Counted from the first letter of the stretch, positions 34,624 through 44,592 are shown. The stretch is DNA of 64,000 nt from Dysgonomonas mossii (GCF_004569505.1 NZ_SPPK01000001.1:496001-560000); one strand, 5' to 3'. Notes: generated by a model from the sequence alone, not told the origin. Made by a program: numbers and translations.

Positions 34624-36783
34624 ATGAGAACTTACCAAACACAAGAAATCAAGAACATCGCAATTCTTGGTAGTTCGGGAGCGGGCAAAACCACTCTCGC
34701 CGAAGCCATGCTCTTTGAAGCCGGCGTCATTAAACGCAGAGGAAGTGTTAAAGATGGAAATACTGTCTCGGACTATTTCCCTGTGGAAAAAGAATATGGA
34801 TATTCCGTTTTTTCCAGCATTTTCTCTGTGGAATGGATGAACCGAAAATTGAATTTTATTGATTGTCCGGGATCTGATGATTTTGTCGGAAATGTTGTTA
34901 CATCACTCAATGTAACAGACACTGCACTTATGGTACTTAATGCACAGTATGGCATGGAAGTGGGTACTATAAATCAATTGAGATATACTCAAAAACTTCA
35001 AAAGCCTGTTATTTTCATCGTTAATCAACTTGATCATCCTAAGGCTGACTTTGATAACGTTGTCGCTCAACTCAAAGCTGAGTATGGCGAAAAGGCAGTA
35101 CAAATACAATACCCTATCAATTGTGGCGAAGGTTTTAATGCTGTGATTGATATATTAAAATATAAAATGCTCAGATGGAAACCGGAAGGTGGAGCTCCTG
35201 AGGTGCTTGATATTCCGGATGAAGAACTGGAAAAAGCAAGAGAATTAAAGCAGAAGTTAGTAGAAGCCGCAGCAGAAAATGAAGAGTCTCTGATGGAAAA
35301 ATTCTTTGATCAGGGAACACTCACCGAAGATGAAATGCGTATGGGAATCCGTTGGGGATTAGTGCATCGTGATTTATATCCGATTTTCTGTGTGTCGGCC
35401 GAAAAAGATATGTGTGTGCGTCGTACAATGGAGTTTTTAGGAAATGTAGTTCCTTACGTACGCGATTTACCCGCTCCGGTAAATACAGAAGGAGAAGAAA
35501 TAAAACCGGATTCGGAAGCTCCAACCAGCTTGTTTTTCTTTAAAACAACCGTTGAACCTCATGTAGGTGAAGTGTCATACTTTAAAGTAATGAGCGGAAA
35601 GGTACATGAAGGTGATGATCTTATCAATACAAATAGGGGCTCTAAAGAACGTATAGGGCAAATATTCGCTCCTGCAGGACAACAACGTACAAAAATAGAA
35701 GAGCTTGTAGCGGGCGACATCGGTGCGGCAGTGAAGCTCAAAGATGTTCGGACGGGGAATACATTGAATGCAAAAGGCGTTGATAATAAATTCGACTTTA
35801 TAAAATATCCTGATCCTAAATATCGTCGTGCAATAAAAGCTGAAAACGAAAAAGATACTGAAAAAATGAATGAAGTATTGCAGCGTATGCGCGAAGAAGA
35901 TCCTACATGGTTAATAGAAAATTCGAAAGAGCTAAAACAGTTGATCGTATCAGGACAAGGAGAGTTTCATCTTAAAACGTTGAAATGGAGAATTGAAAAC
36001 AATGATAAGATTCCAATTGTTTTCTCAGAACCTAGGATTCCTTATCGTGAAACAATTACCAAAGCAGCTCGTGCAGACTACCGTCATAAAAAACAATCGG
36101 GAGGAGCCGGACAATTTGGAGAGGTGCATCTCGTTGTAGAGCCATATACAGAAGGTATGCCTGCACCTGATGTATATAGATTTAATGGTCAGGAATTTAA
36201 AGTGCAGGCACGTGATACCCAAACGTATAATTTGGATTGGGGGGGTAAACTCGTATTTGTGAATAGTATTGTAGGGGGTGCAATTGATGCTCGCTTCCTT
36301 CCTGCCATCCTCAAAGGTATCATGTCTCGCTTAGAACAAGGACCGCTAACAGGTTCTTATGCGCGTGACGTTCGTGTAGTTGTATATGATGGTAAAATGC
36401 ACCCGGTAGATTCGAATGAAATATCATTTATGCTTGCTGGTCGCAATGCCTTTAGTGAAGCATTTAAAAATGCAGGACCTAAAATTCTTGAGCCTATATA
36501 TGATATATCTGTATTTGTCCCTTCGGACAAAATGGGGGATGTGATGAGTGACTTGCAAGGGCGTCGAGCTATGATCATGGGAATGGAAAGCGAACGAGGA
36601 ATAGAAGTCTTGAAGGCAAAAGTTCCTTTGAAAGAAATGTCTAATTATTCTATTTCACTCAGTTCCTTAACAGGAGGCCGTGCTTCATTTACGATGAAGT
36701 TTGCCAGCTATGAACTCGTACCTTCAGATGTTCAGGATAAGCTGCTGAAAGAATATGCAGAAAGCCAGAAAGACGAAGATTAA
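34624..36783 (+). CDS. fusA2: elongation factor G paralogue (EF-G2-like)
   Basis: Translocation factor paralogue with all five EF-G domains in 719 residues. The G domain has a normal P-loop (GSSGAGKTT, 16-24). However, the G3 motif reads DCPGSDDF (80-87) where canonical EF-G has DTPGHVDF: the catalytic His is Ser84, and G4 reads NQLD instead of NKxD. Domain IV starts around REPRIPYRE-type sequence at about residue 475. These changes predict weak or no GTP hydrolysis, as reported for the Bacteroides EF-G2 that supports slow, low-energy translation during carbon starvation. Monocistronic, with its own promoter and terminator. Confidence 0.85.
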   Translation: MRTYQTQEIKNIAILGSSGAGKTTLAEAMLFEAGVIKRRGSVKDGNTVSDYFPVEKEYGYSVFSSIFSVEWMNRKLNFIDCPGSDDFVGNVVTSLNVTDTALMVLNAQYGMEVGTINQLRYTQKLQKPVIFIVNQLDHPKADFDNVVAQLKAEYGEKAVQIQYPINCGEGFNAVIDILKYKMLRWKPEGGAPEVLDIPDEELEKARELKQKLVEAAAENEESLMEKFFDQGTLTEDEMRMGIRWGLVHRDLYPIFCVSAEKDMCVRRTMEFLGNVVPYVRDLPAPVNTEGEEIKPDSEAPTSLFFFKTTVEPHVGEVSYFKVMSGKVHEGDDLINTNRGSKERIGQIFAPAGQQRTKIEELVAGDIGAAVKLKDVRTGNTLNAKGVDNKFDFIKYPDPKYRRAIKAENEKDTEKMNEVLQRMREEDPTWLIENSKELKQLIVSGQGEFHLKTLKWRIENNDKIPIVFSEPRIPYRETITKAARADYRHKKQSGGAGQFGEVHLVVEPYTEGMPAPDVYRFNGQEFKVQARDTQTYNLDWGGKLVFVNSIVGGAIDARFLPAILKGIMSRLEQGPLTGSYARDVRVVVYDGKMHPVDSNEISFMLAGRNAFSEAFKNAGPKILEPIYDISVFVPSDKMGDVMSDLQGRRAMIMGMESERGIEVLKAKVPLKEMSNYSISLSSLTGGRASFTMKFASYELVPSDVQDKLLKEYAESQKDED

Positions 36784-36810
36784 TAGAAATAAGTTTTTTG
36801 TCGAAATAAG

Positions 36811-36845
36811 AAAAGGAGTGGAAAAAATATTTTCACTCCTTTTCC
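36811..36845. terminator. bidirectional terminator between fusA2-like gene and aspA
   Basis: A 10-bp stem AAAAGGAGTG/CACTCCTTTT (36811-36820, 36834-36843) gives a T run in either direction between the converging genes. Confidence 0.75.
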
Positions 36846-36863
36846 ATTTTCAAAAGGGAGGGG

Positions 36864-38252
36864 TTATTTCACACCCGTCATATTTTCTGGATTTAATATT
36901 CTATCCAAATCATCTTTAGATAATATATTCTTCTTCAGTACGAGATTATACACATTCGCTCCTGTTTCCAAAGCTTCTTTTGCTATAGCCGTGCTATTCT
37001 CATAGCCTATATACGGATTCAATGCAGTGACGAGTCCGATGCTGTTCATAACAAGATTTTTGCAATGTTCTTCATTAGCAGTAATACCCTCGATACAGTT
37101 TTTCCTGAGGCAAACCATTGCATTGTTAAGCAAGTTTTGCGATTCGAGTAAAGTATATGTTATAATAGGTTCCATAACATTCAGTTGTAGCTGACCTGCT
37201 TCAGCAGCCATTGTAACCGCAAAATCATTTGCCAGTACCCTGAAGCATGTTTGAGAAACAACTTCAGGAATAACCGGATTTACTTTCCCGGGCATAATAG
37301 AAGAACCTGCTTGCATCGGTGGTAGATTTATTTCGTGTACTCCGCAGCGTGGCCCTGATGCCAATATTCTAAGATCGTTACATATTTTGGAGAGCTTTGT
37401 CGCTAGCTTTTTCAATGCAGAAGAATAGGCTACGAAACTACCTGTATTTGATGTGGCTTCTACCAGATTTTTTGCAGAAGTAAAATTGAATCGAGTGAGG
37501 CGCGTCAGGTTTTTAGCACATAATGCGTCATAACCTGGAATAGCATTCAGTCCTGTACCTACAGCTGTTGCTCCCATATTTATTTCGAGGCACAAATTTA
37601 CGCTTTGTCTCAGAGAAGTCTTCTCTTTCTCTAGAGTCGCAGCGTATGCATCGAATTGTTGTCCCAATGTCATTGGTATGGCATCTTGCAGATGAGTACG
37701 CCCCATTGTTATCACATGCTTCAATTCCTGTCCTTTTTGCTTGAGGGCTGTTATTAGCTCAATCAAGGTGTCTTCTATCATTTCATTGTAAAAGAGAATT
37801 CCTAGCTTTACGCCTGTCGGATAAGCATCGTTTGTCGACTGAGAAAGATTTACGTGGTCGTAAGGAGAACAGTATTGATATTCACCTTTTTTGCGCCCCA
37901 TAATCTCTAAGGCAATATTTGCTACTACCTCGTTGATATTCATATTGGTTGAGGTCCCTGCACCTCCTTGTAGCATATCACTCGGAAACTGGCTGTTGTA
38001 ATCTCCTTCTATAACTTTTTTACAGGCTTCTATTATTGCATCGTGAATGTCTTTATCCAAGACTCCAAGTTCATAATTCGCTTCGGCTGCTGCCCATTTT
38101 ACATAGGCTAAAGCTTTAATGAACTGAGGATAATGTGATAACTTTATTCCTGAAATGTTAAAATTGTTGATTGCCCTTTGAGTGTGTATTCCATAATAAG
38201 CATTATCAGGAACAGGCAGACTGCTAATAAGGTCATTTTCTATTCTACTCAT
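36864..38252 (-). CDS. aspA: aspartate ammonia-lyase
   Basis: Deaminates aspartate to fumarate and ammonia, or runs in reverse; in Bacteroidales it helps feed fumarate respiration. 462 residues with the fumarase/aspartase signature GSSIMPGKVNPVIPE (about 317-331), the flexible catalytic loop that contains the Ser of this signature, and TGRTHLQDA-like MGRTHLQDAIPMTLGQ. The IPEV ending of the signature and overall resemblance favour aspartase over class II fumarase. Single gene. Confidence 0.88.
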   Translation of the reverse strand: MSRIENDLISSLPVPDNAYYGIHTQRAINNFNISGIKLSHYPQFIKALAYVKWAAAEANYELGVLDKDIHDAIIEACKKVIEGDYNSQFPSDMLQGGAGTSTNMNINEVVANIALEIMGRKKGEYQYCSPYDHVNLSQSTNDAYPTGVKLGILFYNEMIEDTLIELITALKQKGQELKHVITMGRTHLQDAIPMTLGQQFDAYAATLEKEKTSLRQSVNLCLEINMGATAVGTGLNAIPGYDALCAKNLTRLTRFNFTSAKNLVEATSNTGSFVAYSSALKKLATKLSKICNDLRILASGPRCGVHEINLPPMQAGSSIMPGKVNPVIPEVVSQTCFRVLANDFAVTMAAEAGQLQLNVMEPIITYTLLESQNLLNNAMVCLRKNCIEGITANEEHCKNLVMNSIGLVTALNPYIGYENSTAIAKEALETGANVYNLVLKKNILSKDDLDRILNPENMTGVK

Positions 38253-38426
38253 GATGTGATATTTTGAAAGTTATTAAATGGGTATTCGGTTAACAATCGC
38301 TCACTAAGTTATATATTTATTCTTAATTAAAATATTTATTCTATTAAAATGTCATATTTTATTAGTTCTAAAGTTATTCGTTATTTTTTTGTGTAAAGAA
38401 ACGAGAGCTTCTTTACCTAAGTTTTG

Positions 38427-38434
38427 TATCTTTG
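38427..38434 (+). promoter_or_regulatory. -7 box TATCTTTG upstream of the metal efflux operon
   Basis: It matches TAnnTTTG exactly and ends 4 bases before ATG 38439. There is no well-spaced TTG upstream. The transcript is predicted to start at or just after this ATG, so translation may begin at ATG 38448 or from a near-leaderless mRNA. Confidence 0.5.
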
Positions 38435-38438
38435 TCGT

Positions 38439-38894
38439 ATGAGACATATGAGATTGATCGCTTTGACTCTAACTCTGATGGCTAGCATGTTTATGTTAGC
38501 TCATGCTATTATGCCTCATTCGCATCATGATGGTGTTATCTGTTTTTCTCTTGAGGAAATTATGCATCGACATCATTGCTCCGATCAGCAAGACGATACC
38601 CATAACTGTTGTGAACAACACAAAAAAGGATGTCATCATCAGGCGCATACAGAAGATTGTAATCTTCAGGAATTAATACTTCGTCAACAAGATAATACGC
38701 ATGATGACATATTGCCATGTGCAAACTGTCTTTCTCTTGCCTATATATTATACTCACTGAATGAGTTTTATTTAGAAGCTCCACAATTTGGGGAACGCTT
38801 CAGGCAAAAGCCTTATTTAGTAAACTATACGCCACCTTTTGTAGGCTCCATAAAAAGCCTGCGTGCACCTCCTGTATCTTATTTCTTAGCATAA
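38439..38894 (+). CDS. His/Cys-rich exported protein heading the metal efflux operon (DUF6769-like)
   Basis: About 151 residues from ATG 38439 (or 148 from ATG 38448). A hydrophobic signal segment (LIALTLTLMASMFMLAHA) is followed by a metal-ligand-rich stretch (MPHSHHDG, HRHHCSD, HNCCEQHKKGCHHQAH) and a CxxC pair (PCANC). Its likely place is the periplasm or inner membrane surface, binding the metal handled by the RND pump encoded next. The DUF6769 name is from memory. The frame extends upstream only through a TTG codon. Confidence 0.7.
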   Translation: MRHMRLIALTLTLMASMFMLAHAIMPHSHHDGVICFSLEEIMHRHHCSDQQDDTHNCCEQHKKGCHHQAHTEDCNLQELILRQQDNTHDDILPCANCLSLAYILYSLNEFYLEAPQFGERFRQKPYLVNYTPPFVGSIKSLRAPPVSYFLA

Positions 38895-38985
38895 TTTCTC
38901 TAATAGAGAAGTTTGGATTTTTATAGTGACAGTTTCCAAAACTGCCTATAATTGTTTTGTTTATTCAAGTTTAAGAAATAAGAAA

Positions 38986-40221
38986 ATGAAAAAATATATA
39001 ATATATATCGCTTGTTTACTTGCGACGCTTTGGGGGTGCAACTCTAAACAAAAAGCAGACACTCATACAGAACAAAATAAAGAATCTCACGCAGGACATA
39101 ATCATTCTGAAGAAGAAGGAGCTCACTCTCACGAAGAGGGAGAGGAGTGTGACCTCGATCATGCCGAAGGCGAAGGTTCTCATGATAAAGAAGCCCATGG
39201 AGAAGAAATCGTATTTTCTCCTGAGCAAGCTAAAAAGGCAGGATTGGAAATCGTGAATGTTCAACCTTCTGCATTTCATCAGGTAATAAAAACGAGTGGA
39301 CAAATTTTATCTGCACAGGGAGACGAGGTTACAATCTCAGCAACTGCCAATGGGATAGTGTCATTTAATAAGGCTTCGTTGAATGAAGGACTAGCCGTAC
39401 GTGGTGGAGAATCGCTTCTAAGTATTTCTTCTAAAAATATCGTAGATGGAGACCCTATAGCAAAAGCGAAGTCTGCATACGAGATTGCTCAGAAGGAATA
39501 TCAGAGAGCTGAATCTTTGATCGGAAATAAGCTTATTGCCGAAAAAGAATATAACGAGATCAAGCTGAACTACGAAAATGCTAAGGTTGCTTATCATGCT
39601 ATCGGGCAGAAAACTACAGCTAAGGGCGTGGGAATCTCCACTCCTATAAGTGGATTTATAAAGACTAAATTGGTTAATGAAGGTCAATACGTGGAAGTAG
39701 GGCAAGCCTTAATGACCGTTACGCAAAATAGACGACTGCAACTAAGAGCTGATGTTTCGGAACGTTATTTTAAAGATTTAGGGTCTGTAATATCCGCAAA
39801 TTTCAAAACGCCTTACGATAAGACGGTTTATACCCTTTCCGCCCTAAACGGAAGGCTGGTATCGTACGGAAAGTCTTCGTCTAGCCAAGAATACTATGTA
39901 CCGGTCAATTTTGAATTTGATAATATCGGTCAAATAATTTCCGGTTCTTATGTTGAAGTCTATCTCTTAGGACAACCGCGTAGCAATGTTATTTCTATAC
40001 CTGTATCTTCTTTAATCGAAGAACAAGGCCTGTATTTCGTTTATTTGCAATCTCACGATGATGCTTATAGCAAACAAGAAGTTACTTTGGGAGCAAATGA
40101 CGGTAATCAAGTGGAAATCTTGTCAGGTCTGAAGAAGGGAGACAAAGTAGTAAGTAAAGGAGCATATCACGTCAAGTTAGCTTCTACATCATCAGCAATC
40201 CCTCATGCTCATGAACATTAA
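38986..40221 (+). CDS. heavy-metal efflux RND adaptor with His-rich N-terminus
   Basis: Periplasmic adaptor of the CzcB/CusB class. I use ATG 38986, which begins a lipoprotein signal (LWGCNSK); the upstream frame start at 38926 lacks a signal. Residues about 22-75 contain nine His and many Glu/Asp (HAGHNHSEEEGAHSHEEGEE), a likely metal-binding tail. The lipoyl and barrel-sandwich domains follow (ISATANGIVSFNKASLNEG, STPISGFIKTKLVNEGQYVEVG), then a beta-barrel and membrane-proximal domain. The pump gene starts 17 bases later. Confidence 0.9.
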   Translation: MKKYIIYIACLLATLWGCNSKQKADTHTEQNKESHAGHNHSEEEGAHSHEEGEECDLDHAEGEGSHDKEAHGEEIVFSPEQAKKAGLEIVNVQPSAFHQVIKTSGQILSAQGDEVTISATANGIVSFNKASLNEGLAVRGGESLLSISSKNIVDGDPIAKAKSAYEIAQKEYQRAESLIGNKLIAEKEYNEIKLNYENAKVAYHAIGQKTTAKGVGISTPISGFIKTKLVNEGQYVEVGQALMTVTQNRRLQLRADVSERYFKDLGSVISANFKTPYDKTVYTLSALNGRLVSYGKSSSSQEYYVPVNFEFDNIGQIISGSYVEVYLLGQPRSNVISIPVSSLIEEQGLYFVYLQSHDDAYSKQEVTLGANDGNQVEILSGLKKGDKVVSKGAYHVKLASTSSAIPHAHEH

Positions 40222-40238
40222 ATTGAGGAGGAATAGAT

Positions 40239-43200
40239 ATGCTGAATAAAATAATACAATTTTCGTTGAACAATCGTCTGATTGTTCTTATCGGTGCTGT
40301 TCTCTTATTGGTTGGCGGACTTTATACTGCTAAGAATATGGAGATAGATGTATTTCCAGATCTCAATGCCCCTACTGTAGTGATAATGACAGAGGCGAAT
40401 GGGATGGCTTCGGAAGAGGTGGAACGCTTGGTCTCTTTTCCTATCGAAACAGCAGTGAATGGTGCTACAGATGTCCGGCGGGTACGTTCGTCATCTACTA
40501 CAGGTTTCTCTGTTGTATGGGTCGAGTTCGATTGGGGTACAGATATTTATAAAGCTCGGCAGATAGTAACCGAAAAACTAGCTACTCTGGGTGATGCTTT
40601 ACCCGAGAATATCGGGCAACCCACATTGGGACCACAATCTTCGATACTGGGAGAGGTGATGATTATCGGCCTTACTGCTGACTCTACATCTTTATTAGAC
40701 CTTCGTACTATTGCCGATTGGACGATTCGTCCACGCTTACTATCTACAGGAGGAGTGGCACAGGTGACAGTTATAGGTGGAGATATCAAAGAATATCAGA
40801 TATTACTCGATCCGGGGCGTATGAAACATTACGGTGTTACGCTAGATGAAGTGCTACAAGTGACGCGTAATATGAATCAGAATGCATCGGGAGGTGTATT
40901 GTATGAGTACGGTAATGAATATATAGTAAGAGGTGTTCTGCAAAGTGCGGATGTAAAAGAAATAGGCAAAGCTGTTATAAAGAAAGTTGGAGAAAGCCCT
41001 ATTCTGATCAGCGATGTAGCAGATGTAAAGATAGGAGCAAAAACACCTAAATTAGGTGTCGCTTCCGAAAAAACAAAGTCTGCTGTGTTGCTTACTATAA
41101 CTAAACAACCCAATACGAATACCATCGAGCTGAGTGAAAAGCTGGATGCTTCTATAGCCGATCTGCAAAAGGGACTTCCTACGGATGTGAAAATATCAAC
41201 AGATATTTTCCGGCAGGAACGTTTTATTAATAACTCTATTAATAATGTGCAGAAATCCCTTTATGAAGGCTCTATTTTTGTGGTCATTGTGCTGTTCTTG
41301 TTTTTGATGAATGGTCGTACGACTTTCATTTCTTTAATGGCTTTACCACTTTCGTTATTGACTTCTATTCTTGCTCTAAATCTGATGGGTCTAACTATCA
41401 ATACGATGAGTTTAGGGGGGATGGCTATTGCTATCGGTTCGTTGGTAGACGATGCTATCATAGATGTTGAAAATGTATTTAAGCACTTGAGAGAGAATCG
41501 TAAAAAGCCAAAGGAGGAACAACAAAGCGTGCTTACTATTGTATTCGAAGCATCGAAAGAAGTCCGTATGCCGATTTTGAATTCAACATTAATTATTGTC
41601 GCAAGTTTTACTCCTTTATTTTTCCTTAGCGGTATGGAAGGGCGTATGCTTGTTCCTCTGGGGATAGCTTTTATCGTTGCTCTTTTTGCATCTACAATTA
41701 TAGCTCTTACAGTAACTCCTGTTTTGTGTAGCTATTTGCTTGCAAATAATAAGAAAGATAAGGGAGAAAAAGAATCTGTATTTGTAGTAAGGCTTAAAGC
41801 TATCTATGAAAAAAGCTTGCATTGGGCATTAGCAAAACAGAAGATAGTATTGGGAATAACAGGTTTGTTGTTGATTTCGGCTATAGCTATTTCTTTCACG
41901 TTTGGGCGCAATTTTTTACCGCCATTTAATGAAGGGTCTTTTACAGTAACTGTAAATACCTTGCCGGGAATATCATTAGAGGAATCAGATAAGGTAGGAG
42001 CAATGGCAGAACAGGCCATTCTTAGCGTTCCTGAAATACAAACGGTAGGACGTAAAACCGGGCGAGCCGAATTGGATGAGCATTCTTTTGGTGTGAATAC
42101 ATCTGAGATTGAAGCACCTTTTGTATTGAAAGATCGTTCTCAAAAAGAGGTGTTAGCCGATCTCAGGAATAAGCTGAATGCCATACCGGGAATTAGTGTG
42201 GAAATAGGTCAACCGATATCGCATCGTATCGATCATATGCTTTCGGGCACCAAAGCCAATATTGCCATAAAGATTTTTGGAACAGACCTGAATAAATTAT
42301 TCTCTCTCGGAAATGAGATCAAGTCGAAGATAGAGGGCATAGACGGTGTTGCCGACTTGAATGTAGAGCAGCAGGTAGAACGTCCCCAATTAAAGATTGT
42401 CCCTAAGCGCGAACTGTTGGCAAAATATGGTATCACTTTACCCGAATTTACTGAGTTTGTAACTACAATGCTTTCAGGTGAAGTTGTTTCTCAGGTTTAT
42501 GATGCAGGTAAAAGTTTTGACTTGACACTAAAAGTTGACGAGAACTATAAAGATCAAGCCGAGAAGATCAGAAATCTGATGATAGATGCTAACGGGCTTA
42601 AAGTACCATTTGCTTATATTGCAGATATATCCTCCTCTACGGGTCCTAATACAATCAATAGGGAGAATGCTCAACGTAAGATTGTCGTGTCGGCAAACGT
42701 TGCCGGACGAGATTTGCGAAGTGTTGTAAATGAAATTCAGGATAACTTGGATAACAATATTCAGTTGCCTGAAGGATATCATATTGAATATGGAGGACAG
42801 TTTGAAAGTGAACAGGCAGCATCGCAGATATTGCTGATCGCTTCTGTTTTTGCGATTCTTATTATCTTTCTATTGCTTTTCAATCAGTTTAGAAGTGTTA
42901 CACAATCGGCTGTAATTCTTCTTAATCTTCCTCTGGCTCTTATTGGTGGAGTGTATGCTATTCTGTTTACATCCGGAGAGATCAGCATTCCGGCCATTAT
43001 CGGATTTATATCCTTGTTTGGTATTGCTACGCGAAACGGAATTTTGCTGATGGCTCATTATAACGATTTGGGAAACAAAGGATATTCTGTGAATAAGAGT
43101 ATATTGCAAGGATCGCTTGATCGTTTGAATCCTATTTTGATGACAGCTTTGTCTTCGGGACTGGCTTTGATACCTCTGGCTGTACAAGGAAGTTTGCCTG

Positions 43201-43337
43201 GTAATGAAATTCAGAGCCCTATGGCTAAGGTTATTTTGGGCGGACTGCTAACTTCAACCATGTTGAATATGTACATTGTGCCGATTATATACAGAATGCT
43301 GAAAAATAGAAAGGCTGTAAAAGAAGAGATTGTTTAA
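40239..43337 (+). CDS. heavy-metal efflux RND pump (CzcA/CusA family)
   Basis: Inner-membrane proton-driven pump of 1032 residues with 12 helices and two large periplasmic loops. The motif VFPDLNAPTVVIMTE after TM1 and TM4 motif GGMAIAIGSLVDDAIIDVENV, with adjacent acidic residues for proton relay, place it in the HME branch that exports divalent or monovalent metals instead of drugs. The gene runs 18 bases ahead of the outer-membrane channel. Which metal it exports cannot be read from the sequence. The His-rich partners suggest Zn, Co, Ni or Cd, with Cu/Ag also possible. Confidence 0.92.
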   Translation: MLNKIIQFSLNNRLIVLIGAVLLLVGGLYTAKNMEIDVFPDLNAPTVVIMTEANGMASEEVERLVSFPIETAVNGATDVRRVRSSSTTGFSVVWVEFDWGTDIYKARQIVTEKLATLGDALPENIGQPTLGPQSSILGEVMIIGLTADSTSLLDLRTIADWTIRPRLLSTGGVAQVTVIGGDIKEYQILLDPGRMKHYGVTLDEVLQVTRNMNQNASGGVLYEYGNEYIVRGVLQSADVKEIGKAVIKKVGESPILISDVADVKIGAKTPKLGVASEKTKSAVLLTITKQPNTNTIELSEKLDASIADLQKGLPTDVKISTDIFRQERFINNSINNVQKSLYEGSIFVVIVLFLFLMNGRTTFISLMALPLSLLTSILALNLMGLTINTMSLGGMAIAIGSLVDDAIIDVENVFKHLRENRKKPKEEQQSVLTIVFEASKEVRMPILNSTLIIVASFTPLFFLSGMEGRMLVPLGIAFIVALFASTIIALTVTPVLCSYLLANNKKDKGEKESVFVVRLKAIYEKSLHWALAKQKIVLGITGLLLISAIAISFTFGRNFLPPFNEGSFTVTVNTLPGISLEESDKVGAMAEQAILSVPEIQTVGRKTGRAELDEHSFGVNTSEIEAPFVLKDRSQKEVLADLRNKLNAIPGISVEIGQPISHRIDHMLSGTKANIAIKIFGTDLNKLFSLGNEIKSKIEGIDGVADLNVEQQVERPQLKIVPKRELLAKYGITLPEFTEFVTTMLSGEVVSQVYDAGKSFDLTLKVDENYKDQAEKIRNLMIDANGLKVPFAYIADISSSTGPNTINRENAQRKIVVSANVAGRDLRSVVNEIQDNLDNNIQLPEGYHIEYGGQFESEQAASQILLIASVFAILIIFLLLFNQFRSVTQSAVILLNLPLALIGGVYAILFTSGEISIPAIIGFISLFGIATRNGILLMAHYNDLGNKGYSVNKSILQGSLDRLNPILMTALSSGLALIPLAVQGSLPGNEIQSPMAKVILGGLLTSTMLNMYIVPIIYRMLKNRKAVKEEIV

Positions 43338-43354
43338 TAAAAGAGATATAATTT

Positions 43355-44527
43355 ATGAAACCAATAATATATATTCTTTTGTCGGTGCTAGCTCTCAGTG
43401 CACAGGCTCAAGTCTCGTTCGATAATGTATTGAAAGAGATAGAAATGAATAATACAACGCTGAAAGCGTATCGCGAGAAAGCTAATGCAGATAAGATAGG
43501 GAATAAAACAGGCATAAACATAGCTAATCCCGAAGTGGAATTCGGTTATCTGTGGGGAAGTCCCTCCGGAGAAGGTAACCGTGTAGACCTTAATGTAACC
43601 CAGTCGTTTGATTTTCCTACAGCATATTGCTATAAGACACAATTGTCTGATGGAAAAAACCAACAGGTAGATATGATCTATGATCAACAGAAAGTGGAGA
43701 TCTTGCAACAGGCTCGCTTAATCTGTGTAGAACTCGTTTATCAAACGAAGATGAACAAGATATTATCGAATCGACTGAAACAAGCCAGAGAACTTTCTGA
43801 TGCGTATCAGAAGAGTTTTGATCAGGGAAATATCGATGTTTTGGAGCGTAATAAAACAAAGTTGAACTTGCTAAATGCTGAGAAAGCGTTGCAGATCAAT
43901 GAAGTTGAATTGAATTTATCCAAATCTGAGTTGCAGCGATTGAACGGAGGGTTGGATATCACAGAATTTAATCGTTATTCAGATTTTACTTTTCCTCTCA
44001 ATTTTATAGAATGGTTTGCAATAGTAAAGGCTAATAATCCTTCTTTGCGTGTCGCGGAACAAGAAGTTGCGTTGAGCAGAAAGCAGGAACAGCTTACAAG
44101 AGCTTTGAATCTGCCCAAGATAACAGCCGGATATGCTAGCGAAAGAGTATCGGGTACAACATTTCAGGGAGTTTCGGTTGGAGTATCCATTCCTTTGTGG
44201 GAAGGTAAAAATACAGTGAAGCATCAGAAAGCCCAAACGGTAGCATTGCAGATGCAGCATGAGGATTCTGAGTTACAGTTCAGGAATACCTTGAAGAATC
44301 AGTATGATAAAGCAAAGAAATTATCTCTGTTGTTAAAAGAGTATGAAGATGCTTTGAGTGTTACCAGTAGTCAGGATTTGCTTAAAATGGCATTGGATAA
44401 GGGGCAATTATCCCTTATTAATTATCTATTAGAGTTGTCAGTGTATTATGAAACAGTGGATAAGTATCTGGAAACAGAACGAGATTATCAGCTTGCTGTA
44501 GCTGAGTTACAGCAGTGGGAGAGATAA
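43355..44527 (+). CDS. outer membrane channel of the metal efflux system (CzcC/TolC family)
   Basis: 390 residues with signal peptide (YILLSVLALSAQAQ) and outer-membrane efflux repeats (NPEVEFGYLWGSPSGEGNRVDLNVTQSFDFP, then a second helical repeat from about residue 230). Completes the tripartite pump with the adaptor and RND genes. Final gene of the operon before a strong terminator. Confidence 0.9.
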   Translation: MKPIIYILLSVLALSAQAQVSFDNVLKEIEMNNTTLKAYREKANADKIGNKTGINIANPEVEFGYLWGSPSGEGNRVDLNVTQSFDFPTAYCYKTQLSDGKNQQVDMIYDQQKVEILQQARLICVELVYQTKMNKILSNRLKQARELSDAYQKSFDQGNIDVLERNKTKLNLLNAEKALQINEVELNLSKSELQRLNGGLDITEFNRYSDFTFPLNFIEWFAIVKANNPSLRVAEQEVALSRKQEQLTRALNLPKITAGYASERVSGTTFQGVSVGVSIPLWEGKNTVKHQKAQTVALQMQHEDSELQFRNTLKNQYDKAKKLSLLLKEYEDALSVTSSQDLLKMALDKGQLSLINYLLELSVYYETVDKYLETERDYQLAVAELQQWER

Positions 44528-44549
44528 GATATCATTCTTTTTATTTTTG

Positions 44550-44592
44550 ACGGAGTGAAGAATCATAAATTATAGATTCTTCACTCCGTTCT
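44550..44592. terminator. strong terminator between czc-type operon and ROK kinase
   Basis: A perfect 15-bp stem (44550-44564 with 44575-44589) encloses a 10-base AT loop. It is flanked by TTTATTTTT on one side, so it can end transcription from both converging units. Confidence 0.8.

Noticed and set aside
36265..36290. GTAGGGGG sequence resembling a REP foot in the EF-G2-like gene
   Set aside because: There is no matching 8-bp stem or CTTGT loop; it is ordinary coding sequence.
38560..38784. Open frame on the minus strand inside the His-rich protein gene
   Set aside because: It is the complement of a His-codon-rich region and has no signal or domain; the forward gene with signal peptide and promoter explains the DNA.
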